From Flavobacterium sp. J27 (lineage in GTDB: Bacteria; Bacteroidota; Bacteroidia; Flavobacteriales; Flavobacteriaceae), in assembly GCF_004303025.1 (NCBI RefSeq), contig NZ_PJQW01000002.1:250361-314360 (forward strand): a stretch of 64,000 nt of DNA, written 5' to 3'. Made by a program: the position numbers and the translations under genes. This document shows, in pieces, positions 60,216 to 64,000 of the stretch. Numbering within the stretch: the stretch's first letter is position 1; each line of letters starts with the position of its first letter. Below the pieces are notes generated by a model, which was not told the origin of the DNA, did no database searches, and was given only the letters and a program-made list of their open reading frames with translations.

Positions 60216-62897
60216 TTATTTTAAAAGTGTAAAAGTAAAACATGCTCCAGTATTATCATTGTTTTTTACCCAAATTTTTCCTTGATGTAATTCTACAATT
60301 TGTTTACAAATTGCTAAACCTAATCCGCTACCAAGAGGCTTTTTTATGTTTTGATTTTCAGATTGATAGAATTTGTCAAAAATCATTTCAGCTTCTTTTG
60401 CTTCAATACCTTTACCGTTATCAATTACATTTATTTCATAAAAATGTTCTCTTTCTTCAAGTTGAATTTTAATTTCTCCTCCTTCATCGGGACAAAATTT
60501 TATGGCATTAGAGATTAAATTGGTTAAAACTTGAATCATTCGATCTTCATCATAAATGATTAAGAATAAATTTTTATTTTCAATAAGGATACTAATATTT
60601 TTATTCTTTATCAACTGTTGTAACGGTTCTATCGTTTCTGTTACTGTTTTCCAAAAATCATTTAGTTTTAAATTTAATTTTTGTTTACCCGTTTCTAATT
60701 TTTCTAAATCAAGTATTTTATCAATTAAACGATTTAATCGATCCGATTCTGAAATAATATTAGTTAAAAATTGTTTTCGTATATCTTCAGGAATGTCATC
60801 ATCATCAATTAATATTTCGCTTGCAGCTCTTATGGCGGTAATAGGTGTGCGTAATTCGTGTGTAACAGTGTCTAAAAAATCGTCTTTTTGTTTGTCTTTT
60901 ATTACTAAGTTTTCATTTGCCTGTTGCAGTTGATTTGTAATTTTTTTCAGCTCAGTAGAAGTTTCTATTAGTTTTTTATTAATTTGAATATTTTCATTTG
61001 ATTCTTCTAAAATTTTTAAAACTTCGGGCAGTGTAATTTTTTCTTCTTTCACTACACTTGAAATTAATATTTTAGCTGAAGCAGTGCCAATATGCCCTGT
61101 TAAAAGATTCTCCGCAAATTTTACTAAACGTGCATCAGCCATTTCTTGATTCTTATCTACATTGTATTTTGTATTAAAAATAGTCATGGCTCTTTGTGTA
61201 CGCTCTTCTCCTAAAAATTTTAATAATACTTTTTCAATATCCCGAGTATACGCAGTTCCTCTCCATACAAATGCATTTTCATGATTAGTACTGTATTTAT
61301 CAATATCGATATACATTTCTGCATAGTTTCTTTCTCTATAATTTCCTTTAAAACTTACTGAAACAGCAAAATAGGCCATTGTATTAAATAAAATACTCCA
61401 AAAAAAGGCATGAGCAATGGGAGATAAATAGTCTAATCCAAACAACGCTAAGGGTTTTAATAAATCGATATTGAATAAACCAGAAGCTATAAATGTGTTT
61501 GTTGTATTGGTTAAGCCATAAGCATACGGAATTAAAAGTGTGTATAAACAAACCAAAAAACCGATAATAATTCCGCTTTTTGCTCCTAAACTTGAACCCC
61601 TTCTCCAAAATAAAGCACCAAAAAAGGAAGGAGCTAATTGGCCAATAATTACAAAGGAAACGAGTCCGATAGACCCCAAACTATAATCTAAAGCAAAAAA
61701 GCGATAAATTAAATAAGCAATAATGATTAACAAAAAAATACCTACTTTACGGATGTTTACAATTTTTTTATTATTAATTTCCTGAGCTTCATTTTTTAAA
61801 CGTCCTAAAAAAGTATATGGAATTAAAAGATTATTACTGAGCATTGTTGATAAACTAATGCTAGAAACAATAATCATGGATATAGCAGCTGAAAAACCTC
61901 CTAGAAAAACAAGTATGGTTAAGAAAGTATTGTTATAATATTGAGGAATTAATAATGAAAAAGTGTCAGCATTTTTTTCTTCTCCCAAAAAAAGTACATT
62001 TCCACCCCAAGCAATAGGAAAAACAAAAATATTAAAAATACACAAATATAGAGGAAACACCCATAAAGCGGTTTTAATATGTCTTTCTCTATTATTTTCA
62101 ACTACAGAAACATGAAACTGTCTAGGCAATAAAAAAATCGCAAACAATGATAGCATACACAAAAAGAACCAATTCATTCCGTTTTCTATGCTTCCAATAG
62201 TATTCTTTTCATGAAAATATTCTAAAATGGATGCTTTTTGGTAAATATCTTCGTACCCATCATAAATGATATAGGTTACATACAAGCCAATAAGTACGAA
62301 AAAAATTAATTTTAAAATACTTTCCATAGCAACTGCTGTTATAATTCCTTTCCTTTTCTCGGAGGCATCTACATATTTAGTTCCGTAATAAGAAGCAAAT
62401 AATGCTAAAGCTACTGCTACATAAGTCGTAGTATCTAATATTATTAAAGAATTTTCTGGAGTTTTAGTTACAACATGGAATGTTTCTGAAATGGCTTTCA
62501 ATTGTAAAGCGATATAAGGTAAAATTGCAGCTAAACAAATCAAGGTAACCAAAGCGCCTAAAAAACGACTGTTACCGTATCGCAGCGAAATAAAATCAGC
62601 AATACTAGACACATTATTTAACCTAGAAATACGAATAATTTTTCTTAGAATAATAATCCATGCAGGAATGATTATTATGGGACCAATATAAATAGTTAAA
62701 TAATTTAATCCCGAATTTGCTGCTACACCAATACTACCATAGTAAGTCCAAGCAGTACAATATACAGCCAATGAAAGCGAATATACATAAGGATTATTTG
62801 CCCATTTCAAATTTTCTTTCTTTTCCGCCCAATGTGCAATAAAAAAAAGAAAGGTAAGATATAATAACAGAATTAAGATTAAAACAACACTATTCAT
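60216..62897 (-). CDS. Sodium:solute symporter-histidine kinase fusion (CbrA/CrbS-like)
   Basis: 893 residues. About 13 membrane helices of the SSS fold (residues about 1-500; WANNPYVYSLSLAVYCTAWTYYGSIG, SVVENNRERHIKTALWVFPLY) are followed by a linker/STAC-like region (about 540-630). A coiled helix leads to the HisKA domain with TVTHELRTPITAIRAA, then the HATPase (LISNAIKFCPDEGGEIKI, VIDNGKGIEAKEAEMIF, PLGSGLGLAICKQIVELHQG). It is a membrane sensor in which a transporter domain is tied to a kinase; acetate or a related carboxylate is the likely signal from its context. Confidence 0.93.
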   Translation of the reverse strand: MNSVVLILILLLYLTFLFFIAHWAEKKENLKWANNPYVYSLSLAVYCTAWTYYGSIGVAANSGLNYLTIYIGPIIIIPAWIIILRKIIRISRLNNVSSIADFISLRYGNSRFLGALVTLICLAAILPYIALQLKAISETFHVVTKTPENSLIILDTTTYVAVALALFASYYGTKYVDASEKRKGIITAVAMESILKLIFFVLIGLYVTYIIYDGYEDIYQKASILEYFHEKNTIGSIENGMNWFFLCMLSLFAIFLLPRQFHVSVVENNRERHIKTALWVFPLYLCIFNIFVFPIAWGGNVLFLGEEKNADTFSLLIPQYYNNTFLTILVFLGGFSAAISMIIVSSISLSTMLSNNLLIPYTFLGRLKNEAQEINNKKIVNIRKVGIFLLIIIAYLIYRFFALDYSLGSIGLVSFVIIGQLAPSFFGALFWRRGSSLGAKSGIIIGFLVCLYTLLIPYAYGLTNTTNTFIASGLFNIDLLKPLALFGLDYLSPIAHAFFWSILFNTMAYFAVSVSFKGNYRERNYAEMYIDIDKYSTNHENAFVWRGTAYTRDIEKVLLKFLGEERTQRAMTIFNTKYNVDKNQEMADARLVKFAENLLTGHIGTASAKILISSVVKEEKITLPEVLKILEESNENIQINKKLIETSTELKKITNQLQQANENLVIKDKQKDDFLDTVTHELRTPITAIRAASEILIDDDDIPEDIRKQFLTNIISESDRLNRLIDKILDLEKLETGKQKLNLKLNDFWKTVTETIEPLQQLIKNKNISILIENKNLFLIIYDEDRMIQVLTNLISNAIKFCPDEGGEIKIQLEEREHFYEINVIDNGKGIEAKEAEMIFDKFYQSENQNIKKPLGSGLGLAICKQIVELHQGKIWVKNNDNTGACFTFTLLK

Positions 62898-63084
62898 AAT
62901 ATCTATTCACTATAATGAGAGAAACAATAACTGAAAAAGTCCAAATGGAAAAAATATAGATATAAAATATGGGAATTCCCAAAAAAGGTTCACTGCTATC
63001 AAATAATAGCAATAAGGGAATATTAAAACTTAAAAAAAGAAAAACAGTTAATACAACTAGTTTTTGCTGGTGTCTTTTTTTCAT
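62890..63084 (-). CDS. Small two-helix membrane protein
   Basis: 64 residues, with a basic N-terminus (MKKRHQQK) and two membrane helices (about 9-28 and 38-59) joined by SSEPFLGIPI. The P-x-x-G-I-P-I-F turn resembles small subunits that accompany SSS symporters (DUF3311/DUF4212-like). Its stop overlaps the symporter-kinase start by 8 bases, so the two are translationally coupled. No function can be assigned beyond a likely partner of that sensor. Confidence 0.7.
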   Translation of the reverse strand: MKKRHQQKLVVLTVFLFLSFNIPLLLLFDSSEPFLGIPIFYIYIFSIWTFSVIVSLIIVNRYYE

Positions 63085-63131
63085 TTCATTCTTTTATCTG
63101 TTTAAAAATACAATTTTATCTTTTAAACTGA

Positions 63132-63165
63132 AAAAAAACGCTGTAAACTCTTACAGCGTTTTTTT
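63132..63165 (-). terminator. Terminator of the acetate-type symporter gene
   Basis: AAAAAAACGCTGTAA (63132-63146) and TTACAGCGTTTTTTT (63151-63165) are exact complements with loop ACTC. On the - strand it ends in a T-run. Confidence 0.85.
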
Positions 63166-63184
63166 AATAAAATATTTTATTTTT

Positions 63185-64000
63185 TTAATGATTTACTGCC
63201 TCACCTGCACCTGATGGAATTCGAATGTGTTCTACAATTTCTTGCACATCATGTGGTGGTTCTTTGGTAAAACTATTTACTACAAAAGCAACTATAAAGT
63301 TTACTATCATAGCTATAGTACCAAAACCTTCTGGAGAGATTCCAAACCACCAGCTTTCTTTCAATCCAGCTACGGCATCTTTACCTCCGTCGAATAAACC
63401 AAATTTAAATTTAAGCATGTAGAATAGCATTAATAATAAACCGACAATCATTCCTGCAATTGCGCCTTCCTTATTCATTTTTTTGTGGAAAATACCTAAA
63501 ATAATTGCTGGGAAAAATGACGCGGCTGCCAAACCAAATGCCAATGCTACTACAGCCGCCACAAATCCTGGTGGATTAATTCCAAAATATCCTGCAATGA
63601 CTACAGCTACTGTTGCTGCACCACGTGCTGCCCACAATTCTCCTTTTTCAGAAATATTTGGATTTACCATTTTTTTAATTAAATCGTGGGAAACAGAAGA
63701 CGAAATAACTAACAAAAGTCCGGCAGCTGTAGATAAAGCAGCAGCTAAAGCACCAGCAGCTACTAAAGCAATAACCCAATTTGGTAATTGTGCAATTTCT
63801 GGATTTGCTAAAACCATTATGTCATTATCGATAGTTAGCTCACTTCCTTTTAACCCTTTTGCCTCTTGAGCGGCTAAAAAGGCTTCATCTTTAGATTTAT
63901 CATTATAATATTGGATTTTACCATCACCATTTTTATCTTCATATTTTAATAAGCCTGTTTTTTCCCAATTGGTAAACCATTTCGGCATATCTGCATAATT
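63185..64000 (-). CDS. Sodium:solute symporter, acetate type (ActP/VC_2705-like), 5' end outside window
   Basis: The frame is open to the window edge; 271 codons of the C-terminal part are visible. An insertion segment with calcium-binding-like sequence (YEDKNGDGKIQYYND) is followed by helices ALVAAGALAAALSTAAGLLLVISSSVSHD, a signature of ActP-type cation/acetate symporters. AAVVALAFGLAAASFFPAIILGIF follows. The charged tail HDVQEIVEHIRIPSG ends the protein. It imports acetate or a similar carboxylate with sodium. It is upstream of the small membrane protein and sensor kinase, separated by a terminator. Confidence 0.9.
   Translation of the reverse strand, partial: NYADMPKWFTNWEKTGLLKYEDKNGDGKIQYYNDKSKDEAFLAAQEAKGLKGSELTIDNDIMVLANPEIAQLPNWVIALVAAGALAAALSTAAGLLLVISSSVSHDLIKKMVNPNISEKGELWAARGAATVAVVIAGYFGINPPGFVAAVVALAFGLAAASFFPAIILGIFHKKMNKEGAIAGMIVGLLLMLFYMLKFKFGLFDGGKDAVAGLKESWWFGISPEGFGTIAMIVNFIVAFVVNSFTKEPPHDVQEIVEHIRIPSGAGEAVNH

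Noticed and set aside
63483..63869. 128-codon + strand ORF at the window end
   Set aside because: It lies antisense to the symporter; its Ala/Pro/Lys-rich content reflects the complement of the transmembrane codons.
1..64000. Mobile element, phage, CRISPR array, tRNA or rRNA genes
   Set aside because: No transposase, integrase, regularly spaced repeat array, cloverleaf with tRNA consensus, or rRNA-like sequence was seen in reading the window; a dedicated search would be needed to exclude short RNAs.

Overview
The window is AT-rich DNA from a member of the Bacteroidota, most likely Flavobacteriaceae. Four things point there: SusC/SusD proteins, several secreted proteins with type IX secretion (T9SS) C-terminal sorting domains, promoters of the TTG-N19-21-TAnnTTTG type, and many short conserved flavobacterial proteins. 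No rRNA, tRNA, CRISPR array, insertion sequence or phage gene was seen. The first and last genes run off the window.

Layout. (1) 1-1112: a small membrane protein cut by the window edge and a VIT1/CCC1 metal transporter. (2) 1172-8616: a complete histidine operon, hisG-D-C-B-H-A-F-IE, preceded by a leader that looks like a translation-coupled attenuator: an 18-codon ORF with four consecutive His codons, a pause hairpin, an antiterminator and a strong terminator. (3) 8669-19106: mixed housekeeping and envelope genes: three T9SS cargo proteins, DUF2461, an OmpA-type porin, an acyl-CoA thioesterase, a YbdG-type MscS channel, a VTT membrane protein, and exported MsrB and MsrA. (4) 19245-52162: a large pectin utilisation region. 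The extracellular part has PL9, PL1 and PL10-CE8 enzymes, a 1076-residue CE8, GH28, GH105, CE12, two further esterases, DUF4861, a putative binding protein and a SusC/SusD pair. A LacI regulator at 40846 is followed by a ten-gene cytoplasmic operon, kduI-kduD-uxaC-kdgF-kdgK-(short lacI)-eda-exuT-uxaB-uxaA. (5) 52375-64000: a module resembling the acetate switch of other bacteria: a cNMP/CBS/DUF294 protein, a DnaQ-like exonuclease, acetyl-CoA synthetase, a single-domain response regulator, a symporter-histidine kinase, a small membrane protein and an acetate-type symporter. An APC permease, a GNAT protein and a DUF2867 protein lie among them.

How the genes work together. Secreted and surface esterases remove methyl and acetyl groups from pectin. 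Lyases and the polygalacturonase cut the chain, SusCD imports oligomers, and GH105 and GH28 release unsaturated and saturated uronates. Unsaturated sugar flows through KdgF, KduI and KduD, and galacturonate through UxaC, UxaB and UxaA. Both routes meet at 2-keto-3-deoxygluconate, which KdgK and Eda convert to pyruvate and glyceraldehyde 3-phosphate. Four copies of the palindrome CGTAATCGATTACG (two exact, two with one change) sit next to the -7 boxes of the four pectin transcription units, which suggests one LacI-type regulon. Acetate released by the acetylesterases could feed the Acs module, but that link is only an inference.
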